From JAPLVB01 sp964353635 (GTDB taxonomy: Archaea > Aenigmatarchaeota > Aenigmatarchaeia > QMZP01): DNA of 64,000 bases. Shown piece after piece: positions 16,814 to 23,982 of the stretch. The notes beneath the pieces are model-generated. The model was not told the origin of the DNA. It saw nothing but the letters and a program-made list of their open reading frames with translations, and made no database searches. The stretch covers positions 20,337-84,336 of the forward strand of contig CAYGVS010000001.1 of assembly GCA_964353635.1 (NCBI GenBank), in the 5' to 3' direction. A program made the position numbers and the translations under genes. How positions within the stretch are numbered: the stretch's first letter is position 1; each line of letters opens with the position of its first letter.

Positions 16814-18163
16814 ATGGAAGAGATACCATTTGTGATTTGCGGCGAAACGAAGACAGGAAAGGAGCATGTCCTGGAGTTCGGGCCGAGGGAGAACAGGAAA
16901 AAGATGTATCTCCCAGACATATCTGATTCAGACATAGCCAAGATAGGAAAAACAGATACACAGGCCCTTCACGAGCTCAGCATAGATGAGATTATAAGCT
17001 TCTACTCGAAAGTCGGTAAGCTATGGAAATCAATGGAATACGAGAAAAGGGAGGAGTTGGTGGACCTGACATGCTTCGTCACAGGATACTCAAAAGAGAT
17101 GGTAGAACTGGGCATGAAGCAGATTTCCGGAATCCTGATGAAGGAGTATCTTGAAGCAACAGTGCAGAGCGACCTTGGCGACAAGCGCCTGCTTGACGAA
17201 TGGATTCCAAGAGCAGAATCCTCTGCGCACTGCCAGCCCAGGGGAAAGGTCCTGCACATCCTTGCTGGCAACGTCCCAGGCGTGGCGATAACAAGCATAT
17301 TAAGGGGGAGCCTGACAAAGAACGCCAATATCATAAAGATGTCAAACCGCGATATAATCACTCCATCTTATTTTGCGCAGTCGTTCTATGACATAGACCC
17401 GGAGCACCCCATAACAAAAACAACATCCGTTCTTTTCTGGCCGCATACGCATCATGAGACGTTCAATAGAATAATGCCTTTTATAAACGCAGTATGCACA
17501 TGGGGAGGCTATGATGCCATACACGAGACAAGGAAAAACACGCCACCTGGCGTGGAGCTCCTAGAATTCGGACCAAGAAGAGGCATACAGCTTATCGGGA
17601 AAGAGGCTTTCAACGACCTGGAAAGGGTCGCAATGAATGCAGCGCATGACCTGACGTTTTTTGACCAGGAGGCATGCTTCAGCCCGCAAATGGCATTTGT
17701 TGAAGGTGATATCGATAAATACGCAGAACAGCTTGCCAAAAGCCTCCATGAGGAGAACACACGACTGCCAAAAGGCTATGCTGACCCCAAATTCCATGCC
17801 AACATAACCAATGCGAGGATGTACTCCAAATTCAGGGGGCATAAAGTCCACTCTTCGGCAAAGACAGAATGGACGATTATAGTGACCCAGTCCAGCGATT
17901 TGCCGACCCATCCACTCGGAAGGACCATATTCTTGATTCCCGTAGCTGATATTTCAGAGTCCATAGAGCATATAGGGCCAGAAACCCAGGTGGTAGCAGT
18001 CGAGCCTTACCACAGGGCAGTTGATTTGAGAGAAATCCTCACAATCAAAGGAGTAGACAGGATAACACAAATAGGGAAGATGGGATATTTTGCAGTCGGT
18101 TCACCTCATGATGGCATGTATCCGCTTTCTAGAATGGTCAGATGGGTGAAAATGAGGCAGTGA
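16814..18163 (+). CDS. LuxC-like acyl-CoA/acyl-enzyme reductase
   Basis: 449 residues. Aldehyde-dehydrogenase-like fold of the LuxC family: HILAGNVPGVAITSILRG (cofactor region), and the catalytic Cys in FFDQEACFSPQ (C288, beside the Cys286 position of Vibrio harveyi LuxC). Reduces acyl-enzyme or acyl-CoA to aldehyde with NADPH in the known family. The archaeal substrate is unclear, since archaea mainly carry isoprenoid lipids. Last gene of the operon; it converges on the KaiC-like gene. A longer frame from 16694 overlaps LuxE entirely and is rejected. Confidence 0.87.
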   Translation: MEEIPFVICGETKTGKEHVLEFGPRENRKKMYLPDISDSDIAKIGKTDTQALHELSIDEIISFYSKVGKLWKSMEYEKREELVDLTCFVTGYSKEMVELGMKQISGILMKEYLEATVQSDLGDKRLLDEWIPRAESSAHCQPRGKVLHILAGNVPGVAITSILRGSLTKNANIIKMSNRDIITPSYFAQSFYDIDPEHPITKTTSVLFWPHTHHETFNRIMPFINAVCTWGGYDAIHETRKNTPPGVELLEFGPRRGIQLIGKEAFNDLERVAMNAAHDLTFFDQEACFSPQMAFVEGDIDKYAEQLAKSLHEENTRLPKGYADPKFHANITNARMYSKFRGHKVHSSAKTEWTIIVTQSSDLPTHPLGRTIFLIPVADISESIEHIGPETQVVAVEPYHRAVDLREILTIKGVDRITQIGKMGYFAVGSPHDGMYPLSRMVRWVKMRQ

Positions 18164-18171
18164 ATGGGGAC

Positions 18172-18846
18172 TTAGTTTACCTGCTTGATTGAGATGCCTT
18201 TTATGGTTATATCCAACGGGTATACATCCTTCCCGTGTTTTGTCCGCCTCATCTTCCTTATAATCAGGGACCTGTCCATACCGCCTGCAGCGTATTCTAG
18301 GTAATTAAGAACGATTACCCCGTCCACCACGAATTCTTCAACACCGAACCTCGTAAGCTGCTTGGTGCCCTCGGGAATCTCAGAAGTTAGGAGAGCTGTG
18401 CATTCGGATTTTTTGATGGTCCCAATTATGTTGTAGAGTATTTTCCTTATTTGCGCAGGGCTCTCTATGGTGAGGCCAACTATGGAGGTTGAGTCAATGA
18501 CGAGCCTCTTAACGTTCATTCTTTTAATCTCATCCACTATAATTGAGCCGAGGTTGTTCACCTGCGCAGGATCATGGTATATTATCCTAAACAGGCCCTT
18601 TTTCTCATACTTCTCAAAATCCCAGCCAAACTGCAAGGCATCAGCCTTAATATCTACCGGATCCTCCTCAAGCGATATGTACAGACAGGTGTCTCCCTTT
18701 TGCAGCCCGTGCCAAAGGAACTGAGCGCAGAAGATGGTCTTTCCTGTCCCGGTCTCTCCGGTAATAAGGTTAACAGAATTTTGCAGGAAGCCGCCCTGAA
18801 TAAGGGGGTCCAAACCATTAATGCCTGACTCTATCCGAATTTTCAT
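18172..18846 (-). CDS. KaiC/RadA-superfamily ATPase, single domain
   Basis: 224 residues from ATG 18846. Begins RIESGINGLDPLIQGGF, then Walker A GETGTGKT, an acidic pair in YISLEEDP, and Walker B RLVIDSTS. It matches the archaeal KaiC-like (RAD55/GvpD-like) family, whose members are mostly uncharacterised; they have been linked to signalling and motility. Divergent from the prenyl synthase gene, sharing a 40-bp promoter region. The upstream frame to 18987 would run over the prenyl synthase start and is rejected. Confidence 0.85.
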   Translation of the reverse strand: MKIRIESGINGLDPLIQGGFLQNSVNLITGETGTGKTIFCAQFLWHGLQKGDTCLYISLEEDPVDIKADALQFGWDFEKYEKKGLFRIIYHDPAQVNNLGSIIVDEIKRMNVKRLVIDSTSIVGLTIESPAQIRKILYNIIGTIKKSECTALLTSEIPEGTKQLTRFGVEEFVVDGVIVLNYLEYAAGGMDRSLIIRKMRRTKHGKDVYPLDITIKGISIKQVN

Positions 18847-18886
18847 ATTCTCTTTATTCTTATTAAATCCATTACTTAAATAAACT

Positions 18887-19972
18887 ATGATACGCATGAA
18901 AGACAGCGAGACCGAAAAGACGCTTGAACGCATAAGGATACTGATAGACCTAGAGATGGAGAAGCTGCTGCCTAAGACCGCTGACAAATCCAGCCTCGAG
19001 AGGATTTTTGGGAAGCCAAGATATGATTACGACATTCCTTCAATAAACAGCAGCCTCAACAAGCCTGTATGGGACTTCCTTGACAGGGGAGGGAAGAGAT
19101 GGAGGCCGGCGCTTTTTCTTTTGATAGCAGAAGCAGTTGGCGGGGATACAAAGAAGCTCTTGGAGTTCTCGATAATCACTGAGATTGCCCACAATGGCTC
19201 CATCATGGTCGATGACGTAGAGGACGGTGGAGAGCTTAGAAGAGACAAGCCGTGCACGCACAAGATTTATGGCGTGGACGTTGCTATAAACGCCGGAAAT
19301 TTCTTGTATTTCCTGCCGCTATCAATCCTTATCAATAAAAAGCATGCTTTCGATGGGAAAACGATATTAAGGGCCTATGAGATATACTCCCAGGAGATGA
19401 TAAACATACATGCCGGCCAGGCGATGGATATTTGGTGGCATAAAGGAAACTCCTTCCCGACAGAAGCGCAATACCTCCAAATGTGCGCCTACAAGACAGG
19501 CACGCTTGCAAGGATGTCCGCCAGGCTTGCCGCCGCGCTTTCAGGCAGTTCAACCAGGTATGAGCACGCCTTGGGGAAATTTGCAGAATCCATAGGAGTC
19601 GCCTTCCAGATACAAGATGATATTCTTGACATTGTCACTTCTGGCAAGGGAAGGGAAAAATTTGGCAAGGCTTTCGGCAATGATATAAAAGAGGGAAAGC
19701 GCACGCTAATGGCCATCCATGCCATGCAAAAGGCCTCGGAAAGCGATAGGAAGAGGCTCATTCAAATACTTAATTCGCACACAAGCGACAGCAAAGAGGT
19801 CACCGAAGCCGTATCTTTGATTTCAAAATACGGCTCAATAGGCTATGCCAAGGAAAAGGCTAAGGCGCTCGTTCTGGATTCATGGAGGGAGATCGAACCG
19901 CTCCTTGCAGACTCTCCTGCAAAGAAAAAGCTCAAGGACTTCGCATACTTCCTTATAGAAAGGGACTACTGA
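18887..19972 (+). CDS. Polyprenyl (geranylgeranyl/farnesyl) diphosphate synthase
   Basis: 361 residues. Both Asp-rich motifs are present: MVDDVEDGGELRRD (first, DDxxD) and QIQDDILDI (second), with GGKRWRP at the IPP-binding site. Condenses IPP with allylic diphosphates for archaeal membrane lipids. Chain length cannot be read safely. A TATA-like TTAAATAAA at 18876-18884 lies just upstream; ATG 18896 is an alternative start. Works with the mevalonate genes at 40.9-43.6 kb and the reductase at 43.8 kb. Confidence 0.92.
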   Translation: MIRMKDSETEKTLERIRILIDLEMEKLLPKTADKSSLERIFGKPRYDYDIPSINSSLNKPVWDFLDRGGKRWRPALFLLIAEAVGGDTKKLLEFSIITEIAHNGSIMVDDVEDGGELRRDKPCTHKIYGVDVAINAGNFLYFLPLSILINKKHAFDGKTILRAYEIYSQEMINIHAGQAMDIWWHKGNSFPTEAQYLQMCAYKTGTLARMSARLAAALSGSSTRYEHALGKFAESIGVAFQIQDDILDIVTSGKGREKFGKAFGNDIKEGKRTLMAIHAMQKASESDRKRLIQILNSHTSDSKEVTEAVSLISKYGSIGYAKEKAKALVLDSWREIEPLLADSPAKKKLKDFAYFLIERDY

Positions 19973-19979
19973 ATGAGCT

Positions 19980-20064
19980 GCTTAAGCGCATTAATCAGCA
20001 TGCTGCGGATATATTATGAGAATATGCTTAACACATGCTTAAGCATTGCTTAACCTGCTTAAGC
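19980..20064. repeat. GCTTAAGC palindrome cluster, left side of the DNA-binding gene
   Basis: GCTTAAGC is at 19980-19987, 20037-20044 and 20057-20064, with half-sites GCTTAA at 20026 and 20048. They fill the convergent junction between the prenyl synthase and the DNA-binding gene; the last overlaps that gene's stop codon. Same word as at 3275-3348 and 20713-21058. Confidence 0.65.
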
Positions 20065-20646
20065 AGCATTTACCTTGGCGGCATGATAACCCAATGCAAG
20101 CCTTTTGACATTCTGTGCATCCATCCTGACATGGGTCTTGCCGCTTTTTTGGGAGGTTTCTATAGGTATCTCATAAATCCTTTTGAGATCAGATATGTAG
20201 CCCCTTAGGCATGATTGGGATATTCTGCATGCACCGGACAAATAATCGTAATTGACCCATTCGCCATTGGCTTGGGAAAGGCATTTTATGACACGTATAT
20301 GGCGGTCTGAAAGCCTCTCCACCTTCCTTTTCATATCCTCGGCAACTGCGCCAATCGAGCGAGCCTCACTTTTGCCGCTCATGATGGAGCCCAGCGCTTC
20401 CTGCAAAGGAGTCGTTATCTGGTTCACAACAGCCTTGGCCACAGAATCCGCAATAGACTGGTTATCGATTTCCTTAATCATCTTCTTTATCTCAGCGAAC
20501 TCCTCCCTTATCATGGATTCTAGGCGTCTTGATTTTCCAGCTCTGGCCTTTTTCACAGGACGAGAAATCTCGTTGGCTGACATCGACTGAATATCCAAAT
20601 TAATCTCTTCAAGAAGCCTTTGCATCTCCTTCAGTTCAGCATTCAT
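20059..20646 (-). CDS. Coiled-coil protein with C-terminal winged-helix DNA-binding domain
   Basis: 195 residues from ATG 20646; the TATA-like GATATTTAAGA on the minus strand at 20669-20679 puts the transcript start on this ATG, so it is probably leaderless. A TTG at 20667 would give a longer form. The N-terminal two thirds are charged and helical (SRRLESMIREEFAEIKK). The last 75 residues (LSDRHIRVIKCLSQANGEW, YDYLSGACRISQSCLRGYI, then a wing GKTHVRM) look like an OmpR-type or similar winged helix. Not recognised as a named family. The gene sits inside GCTTAAGC arrays on both sides, which suggests it binds them; a role in its own control, in chromosome partition or in origin function is possible. 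Confidence 0.72.
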   Translation of the reverse strand: MNAELKEMQRLLEEINLDIQSMSANEISRPVKKARAGKSRRLESMIREEFAEIKKMIKEIDNQSIADSVAKAVVNQITTPLQEALGSIMSGKSEARSIGAVAEDMKRKVERLSDRHIRVIKCLSQANGEWVNYDYLSGACRISQSCLRGYISDLKRIYEIPIETSQKSGKTHVRMDAQNVKRLALGYHAAKVNAA

Positions 20647-20744
20647 AAAAATATTATGCTTGGGCAATCTTAAATATCAGGAGCTGTAATCAAAACCTTC
20701 AATGCAGAGGTTGCTTAACTGCTTAACAAACTGCTTAATTGTGC

Positions 20745-20940
20745 TTAAGCACTGGTTAAGCGCTATATATAGCCTTTATTTACCCTTAATAACGTCCCAA
20801 GTGCTTAAGCACTGCTTAATCAGCATTTATCAGCCACATATTTAATTAATCAGCACAATGCAAAGGCAAAATGTGCTTAATATTATTAAGCACTGGTTAA
20901 GCGCTATATATAGCCTTTATTTACCCTTAATAACGTCCCA
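20745..20940. repeat. Tandem repeat: two identical 55-bp copies, 141 bp apart
   Basis: The 55 bases at 20745-20799 recur exactly at 20886-20940. The first copy is followed by AAGTGCTTAAGCACTGCTTAA; the second runs into the N gap, and nearly the same words follow the gap at 21041. The assembly therefore broke inside a tandem repeat with a unit of about 141 bp, and the true number of units is unknown. Confidence 0.8.
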
Positions 20941-21040
20941 NNNNNNNNNNNNNNNNNNNNNNNNNNNNNNNNNNNNNNNNNNNNNNNNNNNNNNNNNNNN
21001 NNNNNNNNNNNNNNNNNNNNNNNNNNNNNNNNNNNNNNNN
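20941..21040. other. Assembly gap (100 N)
   Basis: Exactly 100 unspecified bases, the usual placeholder for a gap of unknown size. It falls in the tandem repeat described at 20745-20940. Confidence 0.98.
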
Positions 21041-21240
21041 AGTGCTTAAGCACTGCTTAACAATAATAATCTTGGATTTCCCATATTATTCAAGGAAAAT
21101 TTCAATATCTGGCCTATCTTTTGGTACAAAATCATCAGCATCAAATTTATAAATTAGTGCCACAAAACTATAACCACACGGATTTCAAGGATTTAAAACC
21201 CCTTCCCAATTTTAGATAGTTAAACAGACAAGATGTAAAT

Positions 21241-21408
21241 ATGGACATAAAATCAACGGTTAGGAAATACGCAAGGGTGTTGCAGGTATCAAGGAAGCCA
21301 GGGAAGGACGAATTCACGAGCTCCAGCAAGATTTGTGCACTTGGCATCGCCATTATAGGATTCATAGGTTTCGCTATATTCCTTGTGTTCATCCTGACAG
21401 GGATTTAA
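21241..21408 (+). CDS. secE: Protein translocase subunit SecE/Sec61-gamma
   Basis: 55 residues. A basic amphipathic N-terminal helix (STVRKYARVLQVSRKPGKDEF) precedes a single membrane helix (ICALGIAIIGFIGFAIFLVFIL), the standard archaeal SecE plan. Part of the SecYE-beta channel in the cytoplasmic membrane. First gene of the secE-spt5-rpl11 operon, as in many archaea, with a TTTAAAACC TATA-like element about 45 bp upstream. It is 5 bp from spt5. Confidence 0.9.
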   Translation: MDIKSTVRKYARVLQVSRKPGKDEFTSSSKICALGIAIIGFIGFAIFLVFILTGI

Positions 21409-21413
21409 GTAGC

Positions 21414-21953
21414 ATGATATACACGATTAGAACCACCTCGGGAAGAGAAGAGATTGTGATAGATATACTCACAACAAGGCTGAAAGCAGAAGGGTACAAC
21501 ATCAAATCGATATTCCACCCGGCAGAAATCAAAGGATATGTGTTCGTGGAAGGAAAGGTCGGCGACATACACAAAGCCGCTCAAGGCATGATGCATGTGA
21601 GAGGCATAATAGAGAAGCCAATAAACCTTTCAGACATAAAGCATTTCCTTGAGGCCAAGAAAGACAAGGTCAAAATAGACAAAGGCGACATAGTTGAGAT
21701 AATCGGCGGCCCGTTCAAAGGAGAGCGTGGAAAGATAGAGAGGATAGACAAAGTGAAGGACGAAGTCACCATTGAGCTACTTGAGGCCTCTATTCCGATA
21801 CCAGTCACGATATCGACAGAATTCCTAAAGGTGATAAAAAAGCAAAAGACAGAGGAATCACATTCCAGTGAGCAGCCTGCTGCAAAGGAAGAAAAGGAAT
21901 CTACCGAAAGCGTCTTCGACAACATAAACGCAGAGGAGAAAAAGGAGGATTAG
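21414..21953 (+). CDS. spt5: Transcription elongation factor Spt5 (NusG)
   Basis: 179 residues from ATG 21414; the upstream extension to 21333 lies inside secE and is rejected. NGN domain (IYTIRTTSGREEIVIDIL, IKGYVFVEG, MHVRGII) and a KOW domain (KGDIVEIIGGPFKGERGKIERID). A low-complexity Glu/Lys/Ser tail of about 35 residues is longer than usual. Binds the RNA polymerase clamp with Spt4 to promote elongation. Confidence 0.95.
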   Translation: MIYTIRTTSGREEIVIDILTTRLKAEGYNIKSIFHPAEIKGYVFVEGKVGDIHKAAQGMMHVRGIIEKPINLSDIKHFLEAKKDKVKIDKGDIVEIIGGPFKGERGKIERIDKVKDEVTIELLEASIPIPVTISTEFLKVIKKQKTEESHSSEQPAAKEEKESTESVFDNINAEEKKED

Positions 21954-21954
21954 C

Positions 21955-22488
21955 ATGGGCAAGGTCACAGTCGAAGCCCTTGTAGACGGTGGGAAGGCCA
22001 CGGCAGGGCCGCCAATAGGTAACCAGCTTGGCCCGCTGAAAGTCAATACGATGCAGATAGTCAAGGAGATAAACGAGAAGACGAAAGAGCTCGCAGGAAT
22101 GAAGGTTCCGGTCAAGATTATTGTTGACACTGAAACAAAGAAATACACCATCAATGTGGGCACGCCGCCCATATCAGCCCTCATCAAGAAGGAGATTTCT
22201 ATTGAAAAAGGCTCAGGAGAGGCAGGGAAGATAAGGGCAGGCGACCTGACGATGGAGCAGGTGAAGAGGATAGCTAAGTCCAAGTTCGGCACTGATGACC
22301 AGCCTCACCTGAACCAGGTCATAGGCTCAGCCAGAAGCCTGGGCGTGACAGTGGGCAAAGGCGCGATAACAGCCGAAGAGATGAAGGCAGCAGAAGCCGA
22401 AAGGCAGAGGCTGAAGGCTGAGGCGGAGAAGAAAGCCGAGGCCAAGGCAGCCGCCCCGGCAGCCGCCCCAGCTCCTGCAAAGAAGTAA
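21955..22488 (+). CDS. rpl11: Large ribosomal subunit protein uL11
   Basis: 177 residues. Opens VEALVDGGKATAGPPIGNQL and contains GTPPISALIKKE and LGVTVGKG, diagnostic for L11. The last 35 residues are an Ala/Lys/Glu/Pro tail. One base after the spt5 stop. Binds the GTPase centre of the large rRNA. Confidence 0.96.
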   Translation: MGKVTVEALVDGGKATAGPPIGNQLGPLKVNTMQIVKEINEKTKELAGMKVPVKIIVDTETKKYTINVGTPPISALIKKEISIEKGSGEAGKIRAGDLTMEQVKRIAKSKFGTDDQPHLNQVIGSARSLGVTVGKGAITAEEMKAAEAERQRLKAEAEKKAEAKAAAPAAAPAPAKK

Positions 22489-22501
22489 TCACTTATTAGT
22501 T

Positions 22502-23161
22502 GTGAATAACGATAGATTTAAAAATCTAACTGCGGAAATATACTCCATGTTCCGCATAACAAGAAGGAAGCTTAACATTGCTTTCTGGGGATTTTTCGCG
22601 ATCTCAGGGGCAGTGCTCATAGCTGGCCTTCTGTCAGGCATCATAATAGCAGACGTTCTGCTTTCATTGATTGTGATATCTGTGGGAATACAAGGCCTCC
22701 TGCAGGAGGTCTCTGCAATGGAGAGCAGACGGGCCTTCAGGAAGATTGACGAGTCGCTCTTCCAGCTTTCTGAGTGGGCTGAGAAGACCTATGTTTTCGC
22801 TAAGGCGATAAAAGAGAAGCATGAGCTCAGGCTGCATCACCTGGATGCCAGGCGCTCGCAGGCGGAGCAGAGGCTGGATAAGAAGTCCCAGGAAATGGCA
22901 AAACGGATGGTGGATTTAGAAAACCAGATTAATTCGCTTAAGAAAGCCATCTCGCCCGAGCCGCTCACAGATTCTGAAAGAAGGTATTCAAGGGCAATGT
23001 CCATCATTAGGACAGAAGGGCTGATAAGCTCCTTGGAATACTCAAGGAAGCTTTCAGTGAGCAGGGCCATCGCTGCCAAGGACCTTGCCAGGCTTTCAGG
23101 AATGGGCGTGATAAGGAAGAAGGGAAAGGGCAGGAGCGTTTTCTATACTTCGGCGGCATGA
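22502..23161 (+). CDS. Membrane-anchored coiled-coil protein with winged-helix domain
   Basis: 219 residues from GTG 22502; ATG 22547 is an alternative start. Two adjacent membrane helices (FWGFFAISGAVLIAGLLSGI and VLLSLIVISVGIQGLL) are followed by a long coiled coil of about 80 residues and a C-terminal winged helix (YSRKLSVSRAIAAKDLARLS, wing GVIRKKGKGRS). DNA-binding domains tethered to the membrane are a recurring archaeal type; the target is unknown. It is inserted between rpl11 and rpl1, which are normally neighbours. Confidence 0.75.
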   Translation: MNNDRFKNLTAEIYSMFRITRRKLNIAFWGFFAISGAVLIAGLLSGIIIADVLLSLIVISVGIQGLLQEVSAMESRRAFRKIDESLFQLSEWAEKTYVFAKAIKEKHELRLHHLDARRSQAEQRLDKKSQEMAKRMVDLENQINSLKKAISPEPLTDSERRYSRAMSIIRTEGLISSLEYSRKLSVSRAIAAKDLARLSGMGVIRKKGKGRSVFYTSAA

Positions 23162-23183
23162 TTTATTATGCGCAAACAAAGGA

Positions 23184-23198
23184 AACCTTATAAAGGTT
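23184..23198 (+). promoter_or_regulatory. TATA box of the rpl1-rpl10-rpl12 operon
   Basis: AACCTTATAAAGGTT, itself a palindrome, contains CTTATAAAG. The expected transcription start is near 23218, giving a leader of about 125 nt before the rpl1 ATG. Confidence 0.6.
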
Positions 23199-23224
23199 AA
23201 CTCCTATATTCTTGATATTCAATC

Positions 23225-23281
23225 GAAGGTGTCAATGGCTTGAAGGCGATTTTTATCACCTTCTTTCTTTTCGACACCTTC
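23225..23281. repeat. Nested palindromic element, intergenic copy (57 bp)
   Basis: Outer arms GAAGGTGTC (23225-23233) and GACACCTTC (23273-23281); inner arms GAAGGCGAT (23242-23250) and ATCACCTTC (23255-23263). It shares the exact 16-mer CAATGGCTTGAAGGCG and the whole layout with the element inside the PHP gene at 34883-34937. It occupies the first part of the rpl1 leader. Confidence 0.8.
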
Positions 23282-23288
23282 TATCCAG

Positions 23289-23342
23289 AATCGTCCGTTA
23301 GGCGATTGCATAAGCAATGCCGCACTGCTTCGGCAGGAGGAT
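23289..23342 (+). promoter_or_regulatory. rpl1: Hairpin-rich rpl1 leader ending in the ribosome-binding site
   Basis: Three short stems: AATCG/CGATT (23289-23307), ATTGC/GCAAT (23305-23318, sharing bases with the first) and TGCCG/CGGCA (23318-23335, loop CACTGCTT). The strong Shine-Dalgarno GGAGGAT (23336-23342) starts directly after the last stem. Overlapping stems allow alternative folds. Archaeal L1 is known in Methanococcus to repress its own operon by binding its mRNA; whether this leader is that site is inference. Confidence 0.5.
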
Positions 23343-23345
23343 AGC

Positions 23346-23981
23346 ATGACAGAATTTTTGGAGAAGGTAAAGGAAGCCAAGGCCAAGTCAAAGCCCAGGA
23401 AGTTCAAGCAGACTTGGGATTTTTCTATAAACCTGAAGAGCATAGACCTGAAGAAGCCTGAGAACAGGATAAACGCAGACCTAGTTCTGCCTGAAGGCCG
23501 GGGGAAGAACCTCAAAGTGGTAGTCATAGCTGATTCTCTCGCGGCTGACGCAAGGAAGATAGCCGACCTGGTCATAACCAAGGAGGAGATAGACGAGATT
23601 GCAAGGAACAAGAAAAGGCTCAAGAAGATTGCGAACGAATATGACAGGTTCCTTGGGGAGGCCAGCCTCATGCCAGCAGTCGGGAAGTCTTTCGGAATGA
23701 TACTCGGCCAGAGAGGCAAGATGCCGAAGCCCATACCGCCAAAGGCCAAGATAGAGCCTTTTGTGGAGGCTGCAAGGAAGACCATCAAGATTGCAATCAA
23801 GGAGAGCCCTGTGATTCATGTCTCTGTAGGGACGGAGGACATGCCAGAGGAGAAGGTCGCTGCGAACATGGAGTCCATCTTCAACCTGCTGAAGGAGAGG
23901 CTGCCCAAGGGCAGGAACAACATAAAGTCGGCTTACATCAAGCTCAGCATGGGACCTGCCGTGAAGATAAAGACTGATTGA
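23346..23981 (+). CDS. rpl1: Large ribosomal subunit protein uL1
   Basis: 211 residues, normal for archaeal L1. Recognisable segments: KFKQTWDFSINLKSIDLKKP, INADLVLPEG, and GQRGKMPKPIPP. Binds the mobile L1 stalk of 23S rRNA and, in some archaea, its own message. ATG 23346 follows GGAGGAT. Ends one base before rpl10. Confidence 0.96.
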   Translation: MTEFLEKVKEAKAKSKPRKFKQTWDFSINLKSIDLKKPENRINADLVLPEGRGKNLKVVVIADSLAADARKIADLVITKEEIDEIARNKKRLKKIANEYDRFLGEASLMPAVGKSFGMILGQRGKMPKPIPPKAKIEPFVEAARKTIKIAIKESPVIHVSVGTEDMPEEKVAANMESIFNLLKERLPKGRNNIKSAYIKLSMGPAVKIKTD

Positions 23982-23982
23982 T

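Larger units (their letters stand above)
20713..21058. repeat. AT-rich GCTTAAGC array, interrupted by the assembly gap
   Basis: This 570-bp gene-free stretch (20668-21240) holds full palindromes at 20743-20750, 20803-20810 and 21043-21050, each as TGCTTAAGCA or nearly so. Half-sites GCTTAA or TTAAGC occur at 20713, 20721, 20733, 20755, 20813, 20875, 20886, 20896 and 21053. Between them lie AT-rich words such as CGCTATATATAGC. I see no gene or RNA in it. The rest (21059-21240) is plain AT-rich DNA up to the secE promoter. Confidence 0.7.

Noticed and set aside
13811..18163. A bioluminescence operon
   Set aside because: No luxA, luxB or luxD homologue is present; only the acid-to-aldehyde branch has counterparts.
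20858..21049. Open frame crossing the N gap
   Set aside because: More than half of it is undefined bases and the rest is repeat.
20743..21050. A CRISPR-like array
   Set aside because: Repeat words are short palindromes with irregular spacing, and there are only two long copies; no uniform repeat-spacer pattern and no cas genes are present.
21086..21163. Minus-strand frame of about 25 codons from a GTG, with a plausible-looking protein end
   Set aside because: Too short, weak start, no ribosome-binding site and no family match; could be a remnant of a gene broken near the gap but this cannot be shown.
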